A stretch of 64,000 nt of DNA from Pararhodobacter sp. CCB-MM2 (GTDB lineage Bacteria > Pseudomonadota > Alphaproteobacteria > Rhodobacterales > Rhodobacteraceae), in NCBI RefSeq assembly GCF_001691415.1, contig NZ_LRRR01000021.1, forward strand, positions 1 through 64,000, in the 5' to 3' direction. Numbering within the stretch: the stretch's first letter is position 1; every line of letters begins with the position of its first letter. Position numbers and translations under genes: made by a program. The notes beneath the pieces were generated by a model. The model searched no databases and was not told the DNA's origin. It saw nothing but the letters and a program-made list of their open reading frames with translations. Shown here piece by piece: positions 34,174 through 42,498 of this stretch.

Positions 34174-34809
34174 TTATTTCTCGGCCATGTTCTCGGGCGA
34201 GACGGGATCGGCGAAGATCACCGGCAGCCGGAACTCGGCGCGTTGGCCGGTCGCCCGGTCGACCACCAGCGTCCGCAGCACATAATCCCCGACCGCCCCG
34301 TTGATCCGATAGGTCAGGTGGAAGAAGCCGTCCACCGGGCTGGAGAAACTGTCGAGCTGCACCTCGCCCATCGGGATCAGCGAGTCGGTCATCTGCTGGC
34401 CCTGCGGGGATTCCAGCGTGAACGAGACATCGAACAACAGCCGGTTCGCACCATTGGTCAGCTGGCTCATCGAGAAGCCGTAGACCTCGACATAGGCATA
34501 GACCGGCTCGCCCAGCGCGAAGATGTTGTTGGGACGCGGCTGGAACATGCCGAAGCCCTCGGCCGGGGTGACGGTCAGCTGGGCATTGGTGACGCCGAAG
34601 CCCACCTGCCCCGTGACCTGCCGCAGGAATTGTCGTGCCGCGGCAACGGCTTGCGGCCCCTGTCCCGTGTCGATCATCTGCTGAATGGCCTGCGCCGCCT
34701 CTGGCAGGGTTTGCGCGCCCGAGAGCGACGGCAGGGTCGCGCTGGCCAGAAGGCAGGCAAGGGCCGGTCCCGTCACGGGGCGGGCTCGGCGCGGGAAGGT
34801 ACCGCTCAT
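34174..34809 (-). CDS. Secreted hypothetical protein
   Basis: A 211-residue protein with an N-terminal signal peptide (MSGTFPRRARPVTGPALACL..., cleavage near SGAQT). The rest is beta-rich, including FGMFQPRPNNIFALGEPVYAY and GEVQLDSFSSPVDGFFHLTY, ending YVLRTLVVDRATGQRAEFRL. This looks like an immunoglobulin-like or lipocalin-like extracytoplasmic domain, but I recognise no named family. The ATG at 34809 is favoured over an upstream extension to 34941 because it positions the signal peptide correctly. It converges with moaE. Confidence 0.7.
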   Translation of the reverse strand: MSGTFPRRARPVTGPALACLLASATLPSLSGAQTLPEAAQAIQQMIDTGQGPQAVAAARQFLRQVTGQVGFGVTNAQLTVTPAEGFGMFQPRPNNIFALGEPVYAYVEVYGFSMSQLTNGANRLLFDVSFTLESPQGQQMTDSLIPMGEVQLDSFSSPVDGFFHLTYRINGAVGDYVLRTLVVDRATGQRAEFRLPVIFADPVSPENMAEK

Positions 34810-34937
34810 GTCAGGGTCTCGTGCGGCGTCGGCATGGGGCCTACATTGCCCGCCCGCCGGGCACCGGGCAAGACCTGCTCGCGGCGATGTGTAGCGCCGG
34901 GATGAAGCCTTGGAGCGCCGCCGGACAGCGCGGCCGA

Positions 34938-35258
34938 TCACTCGTGGCCCGAGAGTTGCTGGCGCAGTTGCTCGGCCTCGTGGCGGGCGCCACGCAAGCC
35001 GTCCATGGCGGCGTGCAGCTCGGCCTGCAGCTGGGCCATTTCGCGGCCCACTTCCTCGTCGCGGTGCTGGATATAGGCGATCGCCTGATCGCGCGTTTCC
35101 TCAGCGTCGTGCAGGGCCTGCGCCATCCGCTCCAGCTCGCCCAAATCGGCCTGGGTGACGCGGGTAAAGCGGTGAACCAACCAATTGACGAACCATCCCA
35201 ACGCGAAGGCGGCGGTCAGAACGATCACCGTCACGATGACGAATTCGGTTCGGTTCAT
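34938..35258 (-). CDS. Small membrane-anchored coiled-coil protein
   Basis: A 106-residue protein. An N-terminal TM helix (FVIVTVIVLTAAFALGWFVNW) is followed by a long amphipathic, charged helix (residues 35-105) with heptad character. The ATG has a strong GGAG site 8 nt upstream. It sits between the OmpA/BON gene and the secreted protein on the same strand, which suggests an envelope role. No family recognised. Confidence 0.7.
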   Translation of the reverse strand: MNRTEFVIVTVIVLTAAFALGWFVNWLVHRFTRVTQADLGELERMAQALHDAEETRDQAIAYIQHRDEEVGREMAQLQAELHAAMDGLRGARHEAEQLRQQLSGHE

Positions 35259-35331
35259 GGGTGGGTCTCCGGCGGCAGTCAAAAAGCGGGTCTGCGGGTT
35301 AAGGGGATGTGGCGCGGATGGGGCGCCGGCG

Positions 35332-37311
35332 TCAACCGTCTTCGGGCGCTTCCTCGTCGCCGCTGCCTACGGTTTCCTCCACCGGCGGCTCCGAACCGGG
35401 GCGCGGACGCGGGCGGGTCGTGTTGTCATCGGCGGACTGGATCTCGAAGGTCAGTTCGGCTTCCAGCGCGGGGTCCAGCGGTTGGGGCTCGGGTTCGGGG
35501 CGGATCAGGCGGAACTCGATGCGGCGGTTGGCTTCGCGGCCGGCCTCGGTGCCGTTGTCGGCAATCGGATCGGCCGCGCCATAGCCATGCGCCTCCAGCG
35601 AGGCGACCAGCACCCGGCGCGACAGCAGGGCGTTGATCACGGCCTCGGCGCGGGCCTGGCTGAGGTTGAGGTTGGTTTCCTCGCGGCCCTGGCTGTCGGT
35701 ATAGCCGGCGACCTCGAAGGGCAGCTCGCCGCATTCGCGCAGCACATCGGCGATGCGGTCGATGACGCGCCCGGCCTCGGCGTTGATCTCTGTCGAGCCG
35801 GGGTCGAAGGTGATCTTCGTCTCGGCGAGGATGTCTTGGATGCGCGCTTCGCAATTGTCGGGCGTGGGCGCGTTGACGACCGGGTCCAGCGCCTCGTCAT
35901 AGGTGACGTTGACCTCGATCGGGGCATCCGCCCCAAGGCCATTGAGCAGCGCCTGCGTGACTTGGCTACGGGCGTCGGGATTGCCCGAGACGCCGGAGAT
36001 CGACACGCGGTCCGCGCGCACGGTGGCGCGACCGTCATGGAGTTCGGCGAGGGCTTCGATAACGGTCAACACTCGCACCGCCCAGCCCGCCGGCAGTTCC
36101 GGATCAAGGCGGGTGGCGATTTCCACCGCGTCGGGGCCAAAGCGCGCGGCCGAGAAGGCGCGCACGGTGGCGCGGATACGCTCATCCGGCAGGCGGCCTG
36201 CGACCGAGAAACGGCCCTCGTCCGTCAGGGTCAGCAGGACCTCCGGCGCCGCGGCGGTCTGCGCGCCTTCCTCGACCGGGGCTTCCAACTGGCGGGCGCT
36301 GAGGCTGAAGGCGTCGGGCATCGCGGTTTCCAGCCGGCCGACCACGCGGTCGAAATCGGCGGTGTCCACGGTGTGCGGCACGGAGAGGATCACGGTCCCG
36401 TCCGAGATCGTCAGGCTGCCATCCCCCAGTTCGGCCAAGGCGCGAATGGCCACGGCGGCCCCTTCGCCCCAACGCGGGGTCGGCGCGCCCAGCGCGAGCG
36501 GGCAGTTGACGCCCCGGGTGAGACCGGCCGTGCGCAAGGCGGTGCCGATCCGCTCCTGAGCCTCGGCGGTGTCGGCCACGCAGCTGCCCAGCGTCAGGGC
36601 GCCTTCGGCGGCATCGACGCGCAGCAGGAACGGCGCGGCGACGGGACGCGGGGCGACCAGATCCAGCGACAGCACCTGACCGCGCGGCGCGATGCCCCGC
36701 AGCGCCTGTTCCAGAGAGCGGCGTTCCTCCGGGCCATCGACCAGCGCCTCGACCTCGATCCGGCCGGCGGTAACGGAAATGCGGCCCACGTCGAAGCGTT
36801 GCAGGGCGTCCAGCGCGAAGTCGACCGCGGCAACCCAGCCGCCGGGAATCGCATGGTCCGAGGTCTGCAGCATGTCCTCGATTTCCAGATCCGGCAGCGC
36901 GTCGGCCAGACGGTCGATGATCCGCTGGCCCTCAGGGCGGTCGGGCACAAGGCCGATCACGGACAGATCGTCGCGGTTGCGCATCACCTCGATCCGGTAG
37001 ACGGGGGCGACGACGGCGGTGCGGACCGGCACCACGATCTCCTCGGACAGGCGGGAGGCGTCGATCACCTCGCCCGCCACCTGCAGCGCGCGGATGCGGG
37101 CGCTTTCGGTCGGTGCGGTGCCCGTCAGCGTCGCGGTAAGGCCGTTCACCTCAACCCGGGTCCAGCCCATGTTCGCCTCGGCGAAGGCCTCGCGCAGCTC
37201 GCTCGCGGTTCGGTTTTCCACCAACGAGACGAGAAACAGCGCGGTCAACAGCGCCAGTACCGCCGCCGCCAGAAAGGAAGCGATGGAGACGAGCAGGGTT
37301 TTCTGTGACAT
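35332..37311 (-). CDS. OmpA-family protein with BON-like repeats
   Basis: A 659-residue protein. A single N-terminal TM helix (LLVSIASFLAAAVLALLTALFL) anchors it. Residues about 45-480 contain several BON/OSD-like alpha-beta units (VEVNGLTATLTGTAPTESARI; GRIEVEALVDGPEERRSLEQAL; DRVSISGVSGNPDARSQVTQAL). The C-terminal OmpA domain (about 490-610) shows ITFDPGSTEINAEAGRVIDRI, the VAGYTDSQGREETNLNLSQARAEAV block and NRRIEFRLI. It binds peptidoglycan through the OmpA module while tethered to the inner membrane. A Pro/Glu-rich tail ends the protein. Confidence 0.9.
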   Translation of the reverse strand: MSQKTLLVSIASFLAAAVLALLTALFLVSLVENRTASELREAFAEANMGWTRVEVNGLTATLTGTAPTESARIRALQVAGEVIDASRLSEEIVVPVRTAVVAPVYRIEVMRNRDDLSVIGLVPDRPEGQRIIDRLADALPDLEIEDMLQTSDHAIPGGWVAAVDFALDALQRFDVGRISVTAGRIEVEALVDGPEERRSLEQALRGIAPRGQVLSLDLVAPRPVAAPFLLRVDAAEGALTLGSCVADTAEAQERIGTALRTAGLTRGVNCPLALGAPTPRWGEGAAVAIRALAELGDGSLTISDGTVILSVPHTVDTADFDRVVGRLETAMPDAFSLSARQLEAPVEEGAQTAAAPEVLLTLTDEGRFSVAGRLPDERIRATVRAFSAARFGPDAVEIATRLDPELPAGWAVRVLTVIEALAELHDGRATVRADRVSISGVSGNPDARSQVTQALLNGLGADAPIEVNVTYDEALDPVVNAPTPDNCEARIQDILAETKITFDPGSTEINAEAGRVIDRIADVLRECGELPFEVAGYTDSQGREETNLNLSQARAEAVINALLSRRVLVASLEAHGYGAADPIADNGTEAGREANRRIEFRLIRPEPEPQPLDPALEAELTFEIQSADDNTTRPRPRPGSEPPVEETVGSGDEEAPEDG

Positions 37312-37380
37312 GGAGATTCCGCAAAGGCAGCCCGGGCGGGCCCGTCAGCTTGGCCTAGCCCCATATGCCGCGTGATGCAA

Positions 37381-38361
37381 TCACACCAGCAAGGCAGCGG
37401 CAAGAATCAGCACAACGATCAGCCCCGCGTCGCGGTTGGAGCGGAACAGCTTCAGCAGCAGCCCCGAATCGTTGATGTTCAGCCGACCCAACTGCCAGTT
37501 GAGATGCGCGCCAAAGGCCCAGGCGCCGGCCAGCGACAGCGACAGGATCAGGGGTTCGCCCCGCTGGGCCAGCGCGTAGATGATCGCCAGCGACATCAGC
37601 ACGACCGAGCCCACGAGGAAGCCGCGCAGCCAGTTCTCGGTATTCTCGCCGAACAGGCGGGCGGTGGATTTCACGCCGATCAGCGCGTCGTCCTCGCGGT
37701 CCTGATGGGCGTAGATCGTATCGTAGAACAGCGTCCAACTGATGCCCGCGATGTACAAGATCACCGCCGGCCAGCCGAGCGAGCCAGTGACAGCTGTCCA
37801 GGCCAGCAACGCGCCCCAGTTGAACGCGAGGCCCAGGAAGACCTGCGGCCACCAGGTGAAGCGCTTGGCGAAGGGATAGATCGCCACCGGAACCAAGGCC
37901 AGAATGCCCAAGGTGATCGCGGCGGCGTTGAAGGTCAGCAGCAGGAAGAACGAGGCCACCATCTGCACGGCCATCCAGATCAGGGCCTCGCGCACCGTGA
38001 CCGCGCCCGACACCAGCGGACGGTTGCGGGTCCGCTCCACCCGACCGTCGATGTCGCGGTCGGTGATGTCATTCCAGGTACAGCCGGCGCCGCGCATCAG
38101 GAACGCCCCGGCTCCGCAGGCCAGCATCACCCAGAACACGCGCCCGCCCGAGACCTCGGGCAGCGACAGGGCCCCCAGCAGCGCGCCCCACCAGCAGGGC
38201 AACAGCAACAGCCAGGTGCCGATCGGCCGATCCGCGCGGCTGAGGCGCAGATAGGGACGCAGCTCCTCAGGAGCCTTGGTATCGACCCAGCTTCCCTCGA
38301 CCCGGTCGGCGATCTTGGTATCGCGCTCGCCGCCCTCTGGTGTTTGCCCTTCGCCGGTCAT
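37381..38361 (-). CDS. ubiA: 4-hydroxybenzoate octaprenyltransferase
   Basis: A 326-residue prenyltransferase for ubiquinone synthesis. The two Asp-rich motifs are NDITDRDIDGRVERTRNRPL and DTIYAHQDREDD. About eight TM helices. The frame stays open upstream into the opposite-strand rsmE and GNAT genes, but the ATG at 38361 gives a family-typical N-terminus with a roughly 30-residue lead. It is divergent from rsmE with only 12 bp between the start codons, so their promoters overlap the opposing genes. Confidence 0.93.
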   Translation of the reverse strand: MTGEGQTPEGGERDTKIADRVEGSWVDTKAPEELRPYLRLSRADRPIGTWLLLLPCWWGALLGALSLPEVSGGRVFWVMLACGAGAFLMRGAGCTWNDITDRDIDGRVERTRNRPLVSGAVTVREALIWMAVQMVASFFLLLTFNAAAITLGILALVPVAIYPFAKRFTWWPQVFLGLAFNWGALLAWTAVTGSLGWPAVILYIAGISWTLFYDTIYAHQDREDDALIGVKSTARLFGENTENWLRGFLVGSVVLMSLAIIYALAQRGEPLILSLSLAGAWAFGAHLNWQLGRLNINDSGLLLKLFRSNRDAGLIVVLILAAALLV

Positions 38362-38373
38362 ACAGTCCCGCCC

Positions 38374-39129
38374 ATGCCCGTATCTGCCCCCGAAAACGCC
38401 GCTGCGCCGCGCCCCAAGGTTCGGCTCTATGTAGAGCAAGCCCTGTCCGAAGGGCAACAGGTTGAGGTGACGCAGGATCAGGCGCATTACCTCTCCAACG
38501 TCATGCGTCTGCCCGAGGGCACGCCCGTCGCCTTGTTCAACGGCCGCGACGGCGAATGGCGGGGGGTGATGGGCCGGATGGCCAAGCGCGGCGGGGTGCT
38601 GACGGTCGAGGGCCCGACGGCCCCGCAGCTCGATCCGCCGGACCTGTGGCTGGTCTTCGCGCCGATCAAGAAGGCCCGCACCGATTTCATCGTCGAGAAG
38701 GCCGTCGAGATGGGCGCCGCGCGCATCCTGCCGGTGCAGACCGAATTCACCAATTCCGAGCGTATCCGCCGCGACCGTCTGCAAGCCCATGCCATCGAGG
38801 CCGCCGAGCAATCCGGCGGCACCTTCGTCCCCGAGGTGGCCGAGCTGACGCGGCTGGACCGCCTGCTGGCCGATTGGCCGGCCGATCGGCTGCTGTGGTG
38901 GGCCGACGAAAGCCTCGTGGGAGAGGACATCGCCGATCCCGCCCCCGCGCCGGCCGCGATCCTGATAGGTCCCGAGGGTGGCTTCTCGCCCGCTGAGCGC
39001 GCGCGGCTGAAGGCCCTGCCCTTCGTGCGCCGCCTCAGCCTCGGGCCCCGGATCCTGCGCGCGGATACCGCCGCCGTCGCGGCGCTGGCGTTGTGGCAGA
39101 CACGGCACGGCGATTGGGTGGCCGGCTGA
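38374..39129 (+). CDS. rsmE: 16S rRNA (uracil-1498-N3)-methyltransferase RsmE
   Basis: A 251-residue SPOUT-class methyltransferase. An N-terminal PUA-like part (VRLYVEQALSEGQQVEVTQDQAHYLSNVMR) precedes the knotted SAM domain with KKARTDFIVEKAVEMG, TEFTNSERI, ILIGPEGGFSPAER and SLGPRILRADTAAVAAL. The ATG at 38374 was chosen because upstream sequence is ubiA on the other strand. Confidence 0.94.
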   Translation: MPVSAPENAAAPRPKVRLYVEQALSEGQQVEVTQDQAHYLSNVMRLPEGTPVALFNGRDGEWRGVMGRMAKRGGVLTVEGPTAPQLDPPDLWLVFAPIKKARTDFIVEKAVEMGAARILPVQTEFTNSERIRRDRLQAHAIEAAEQSGGTFVPEVAELTRLDRLLADWPADRLLWWADESLVGEDIADPAPAPAAILIGPEGGFSPAERARLKALPFVRRLSLGPRILRADTAAVAALALWQTRHGDWVAG

Positions 39130-39222
39130 GGCCTGCCCCTCGTCCCGGCCAGCCGCCTTTACACAGGCGCCATTTCGGGCCACCAAACACGCCTGAGTGT
39201 CTTGCCCTGGAGCCCGTGACCC

Positions 39223-40119
39223 GTGCCCCGTCCTGCCGATCCCCTGCCCCCGGCTCCTCTGTCTGCGGCGCGTGATGCCGACCTGCCGGCGATCGAGGCT
39301 TTCCTCGCCCGGCATGCCGACAGCTCGATGTTCCTTCGCTCGAATCTGGCCGAGCATGGCTTGGGGGACCGCCGCTCGCCACGTGCGATGGCGGTGGCTG
39401 TGACCCGCGAGGGCGCCACCATCACCGGGGTCTTCGGCGCGTCGAACGCGGGCTACGCCGTCTTCCAAGCCCCTGAGGCCGGGCCCGAGGTCTGGGCCGC
39501 CTTTGGCCGCTGGCTGGACGGGCGTCCGCTCTCCGGGTTGACTGGCGAGGCCACGCAGCTCCATGCCTTGCGGGCGGCGATGGCGCTTGATGACGCGCAG
39601 CTCGCCCATGCCCATGACGAGCCGCTCTACCGTCTGGCGCTGACCGACCTGCGCCTCGATGCGCTGGCGCCGGGCCAGATCCGGGCACCCGAGCCGAGCG
39701 ACCTCGAACTGCTGGAGCATTGGTTCACGATCTACGAGGGCGAGACGCTGAACACCCCCGCCCCCCGCGCGGCGGCCTTGGGGCGGCGCCGGGCGGCGCA
39801 GGCGATCCTTGAGGGACGCATGCGTATTTTAGAGCATGACGGCCAGCCCCTCGCCATGACCGCCTTCAACGCGCGCCTGCCCGACCGGGTGCAGGTCGGC
39901 GGCGTTTTCACTCCGCCCGAACACCGCAACCGCCACGCCGCCCGCAGCGCCGTCGCCCGGCATCTGGCCGAGGCCCGCGCCGAGGGGGTTACCCACGCCA
40001 TCCTCTTCGCCTCAGGCCCGGCCGCGTCGCGCGCCTATGAGGCGATCGGCTTCACCCGTGTCGGAACCTACGGCCTTGCCCTGCTGCGCGAGCCCCGCCT
40101 CGGAGGGCCCGATGATTGA
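39223..40119 (+). CDS. GNAT-family N-acetyltransferase
   Basis: A 298-residue protein beginning at GTG with a GGAG about 10 nt upstream. The C-terminal half is a GNAT fold: QVGGVFTPPEHRNRHAARSAVARHLAE forms the acetyl-CoA pyrophosphate loop, and FASGPAASRAYEAIGFTRVG is the last strand-helix unit. The N-terminal half (DADLPAIEAFLARHADSSMFL) resembles a second, degenerate GNAT domain. Substrate unknown. Its end overlaps the following membrane protein gene by 8 bases. Confidence 0.85.
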   Translation: MPRPADPLPPAPLSAARDADLPAIEAFLARHADSSMFLRSNLAEHGLGDRRSPRAMAVAVTREGATITGVFGASNAGYAVFQAPEAGPEVWAAFGRWLDGRPLSGLTGEATQLHALRAAMALDDAQLAHAHDEPLYRLALTDLRLDALAPGQIRAPEPSDLELLEHWFTIYEGETLNTPAPRAAALGRRRAAQAILEGRMRILEHDGQPLAMTAFNARLPDRVQVGGVFTPPEHRNRHAARSAVARHLAEARAEGVTHAILFASGPAASRAYEAIGFTRVGTYGLALLREPRLGGPDD

Positions 40120-40627
40120 CTTCATGCGCCCCGAAGCGAAGGCCGTGATTGCGCGATGGGCGGAAACCGCCGTGGCGACGCTGCTGACCCTGATCGGCCT
40201 GTGGTGGCTGTGGAAAGGCCCCGGCATCGTCCACATCGGCGGCGCGCTTCTGGCGCTGATCGGTGGTGGGCTGTTGTTCAGCGCGCTGCAACGGGTCCGC
40301 TTCGCCACCCGCAACACCGGCGTCGGCATGGTCGAGCTGGTCGAGGGCGAGATCCGCTATTTCGGCCCGCGTGGCGGTGGGATCGTGGTGATCGACCATG
40401 TCCTCGCGCTGTCCCTCAGCGCCGATGGGTCGTTCTGGCTGGTGGAAAGTTTCGACGGCAGCATCCTTGCGATTCCGCGTGACGCGACCGGGGCCGAGGC
40501 CCTGTTCGACGCCTTTGCCGCCCTGCCCGGCCTCGACATGCCGCGCCTGTTGCGCATCATCGCCCAGGGCCCTGCCCCGCGCGCGCGCCTGATATGGCGC
40601 CATCCGACCCGCCGCCTCTTGACTTGA
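40112..40627 (+). CDS. Two-TM membrane protein, unknown function
   Basis: A 171-residue protein whose ATG follows CGGAGGG. Residues about 12-62 contain two hydrophobic segments (AVATLLTLIGLWWLW and IGGALLALIGGGLLF). A soluble beta-rich part follows (VEGEIRYFGPRGGGIVVIDH, SFWLVESFDGSILAIPRDA), with a layout reminiscent of PH-like domains. It overlaps the GNAT gene by 8 bases and is probably co-transcribed. No named family is assigned with confidence. Confidence 0.8.
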   Translation: MIDFMRPEAKAVIARWAETAVATLLTLIGLWWLWKGPGIVHIGGALLALIGGGLLFSALQRVRFATRNTGVGMVELVEGEIRYFGPRGGGIVVIDHVLALSLSADGSFWLVESFDGSILAIPRDATGAEALFDAFAALPGLDMPRLLRIIAQGPAPRARLIWRHPTRRLLT

Positions 40628-40682
40628 GGTCGCCCGCGCTACAGGTCTGGGGTCCGAAACTTGAGCCCGGAGCGCCAAAGAC

Positions 40683-42053
40683 ATGTCCATCCCTCAATCC
40701 GGCGGCGGGCCGATCGAGCACCAAGATCAACTGGCTGAATACCTCGCCTCGGGCGGCAAGCCGAAGGACGATTGGCGCATCGGCACCGAGCACGAGAAGT
40801 TCGGCTATTGCAAGGACAGCCTGAAGCCGCTGCCCTATGACGGCGAGCGCTCGATCCGGATGGTGCTGGAGGGGCTGCGCGACCGCTATGGCTGGCAGCC
40901 GGTGCTGGAAGGCGACAAGATCATCGGCCTCACGCTGAACGGGGCCAATGTCAGCCTTGAGCCGGGTGGGCAGCTGGAACTCTCGGGCGCGCCCTTGGAG
41001 ACGATCCACCAGACCTGCGACGAGGTGAACGAACACCTGCGCGAGGTGAAATCCATCGCCGACGAGGTGGGCGTGGGCTTCATCGGCCTCGGCGCCGCGC
41101 CGATCTGGTCGCATGACGAGATGCCGATGATGCCCAAGGGGCGCTACCGGCTGATGACTGATTACATGCCGACGGTCGGCACGCACGGTACGCAAATGAT
41201 GTACCGCACCTGCACCGTGCAGGTGAACCTCGACTTCGCGTCCGAGGCCGACATGGTGCAAAAGCTGCGCGTGGCGCTGGCCCTGCAACCCGTTGCAACG
41301 GCGCTGTTTGCCAACTCGCCCTTCTTCGATGGCAAGGTGAACGGCCACAAATCCTGGCGTTCGCGCATTTGGCGCGACCTCGATTCCTCGCGCACCGGGA
41401 CCCTGCCCTTCGTCTTCGAGGACGGCATGGGCTTTGAGCGTTATGTCGACTACGCCCTCGATGTGCCGATGTATTTCGTCTACCGCGATGGCAAGTATAT
41501 CAATGCCTTGGGTCAGTCCTTCCGCGACTTCCTGAAGGGTCAGCTGCCGGCGCTGCCGGGTGAGGTGCCGACGCTCAGCGATTGGGCCGACCACCTGACG
41601 ACGATCTTCCCCGAGGCCCGTCTGAAGAAATACCTCGAGATGCGCGGCGCCGACGGTGGCCAATGGCGCCGTCTGTGCGCCCTGCCCGCCCTGTGGGTCG
41701 GCATGATGTACGACCAATCGTCGCTCGATGCCGCCTGGGATCTGTGCAAGGACTGGGACACCGAGACCCGCGAGGCCCTGCGTGTCGCGGCCAGCGTCGA
41801 TGGCCTTCAGGCCGAGACGCATGGCGTAAAGATGATGGATCTGGCCCGTCAGGTCGTCGCCATCAGCGAAGCCGGCCTGAAAGCCCGCGCCCGCAAGGGG
41901 GCCGGCGGTCTGGTACCCGACGAGACCCATTTCCTCAGCGCGCTGCAGGACAGCCTCGAAACCGGGATGGCCCCGGCGGACGAGCTGCTGGCCCGCTATA
42001 ACGGCGACTGGAATGGCGATCTGTCGCGCATCTACGGCGAGTACAGCTACTGA
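40683..42053 (+). CDS. gshA: Glutamate-cysteine ligase, plant/alphaproteobacterial type
   Basis: A 456-residue enzyme for the first step of glutathione synthesis. It belongs to the GCS2-like class shared by plants and alphaproteobacteria: RIGTEHEKFGY, LSLEPGGQLELSGAPL-like block (here VSLEPGGQLELSGAPLETIH), YMPTVGTHGTQMMYRTCTVQ, and TLFPEARLKKYLEMRGADGG-like block (here IFPEARLKKYLEMRGAD). Cytosolic. It is followed by a strong hairpin terminator. Confidence 0.95.
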   Translation: MSIPQSGGGPIEHQDQLAEYLASGGKPKDDWRIGTEHEKFGYCKDSLKPLPYDGERSIRMVLEGLRDRYGWQPVLEGDKIIGLTLNGANVSLEPGGQLELSGAPLETIHQTCDEVNEHLREVKSIADEVGVGFIGLGAAPIWSHDEMPMMPKGRYRLMTDYMPTVGTHGTQMMYRTCTVQVNLDFASEADMVQKLRVALALQPVATALFANSPFFDGKVNGHKSWRSRIWRDLDSSRTGTLPFVFEDGMGFERYVDYALDVPMYFVYRDGKYINALGQSFRDFLKGQLPALPGEVPTLSDWADHLTTIFPEARLKKYLEMRGADGGQWRRLCALPALWVGMMYDQSSLDAAWDLCKDWDTETREALRVAASVDGLQAETHGVKMMDLARQVVAISEAGLKARARKGAGGLVPDETHFLSALQDSLETGMAPADELLARYNGDWNGDLSRIYGEYSY

Positions 42054-42084
42054 TCCGTCACGCTTGCGTGCGGCAATGAGACAA

Positions 42085-42115
42085 GGGGCGCGCACGGCTT
42101 GCCGTGTCGCGCCCC
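42085..42115 (+). terminator. Terminator after gshA
   Basis: GGGGCGCG-CACGGC-TT-GCCGTG-T-CGCGCCCC forms a 14-bp stem with one bulged base, followed by TCGTGCTTTC. The T tract is weak but the stem is strong. Confidence 0.75.
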
Positions 42116-42172
42116 TCGTGCTTTCCTGACGGCCTGAGCTTTTTTCAGACCTACATTTTCCAGGAGAGATCC

Positions 42173-42436
42173 ATGCGCGACTTTTTCATCAACATGCTCG
42201 AGAAGCTGATCAACGTTCTCGTCATCATCCTGCTGATCGGGGTGCTGTTCGGCACCGTGGCGACGCTGTTCATCCCCAGCCAGAACGGTATCCCCAGCGC
42301 CCTCGTCGCCGTCGGCGTGCTGATCGGCGGGCTGCTCTATGTCACGCTGATGGCGGGCTTCATGTACCTCGGCCTCGGCATCTACCAGAACACCCGCCGC
42401 ACCGCCGCCGCGATGGAAGAGTTGGCCGCGCGTTGA
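42173..42436 (+). CDS. Small two-TM membrane protein
   Basis: An 87-residue protein with an AGGAG-containing ribosome site (CAGGAGAGATCC). Two TM helices (VLVIILLIGVLFGTVATLFI and ALVAVGVLIGGLLYVTLMAG) are followed by a short polar tail, TRRTAAAMEELAAR. It stands alone between two terminators, so it has its own promoter. Function unknown. Confidence 0.8.
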   Translation: MRDFFINMLEKLINVLVIILLIGVLFGTVATLFIPSQNGIPSALVAVGVLIGGLLYVTLMAGFMYLGLGIYQNTRRTAAAMEELAAR

Positions 42437-42452
42437 AGTGCTGAATAGCGAA

Positions 42453-42478
42453 GGGGCGCCCCGAGAGGCGCCCCTTTT
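42453..42478 (+). terminator. Terminator after the small membrane protein
   Basis: A perfect GGGGCGCC/GGCGCCCC stem with a 6-nt loop followed by TTTT. It may also serve the converging DEAD-box helicase gene. Confidence 0.9.
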
Positions 42479-42498
42479 GCTTTGCCATCAGGCCCGGT

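Noticed and set aside
38362-39720. N-terminal extension of ubiA by 453 codons
   Set aside because: It lies opposite rsmE and the GNAT gene, and the ubiA family starts near the chosen ATG at 38361.
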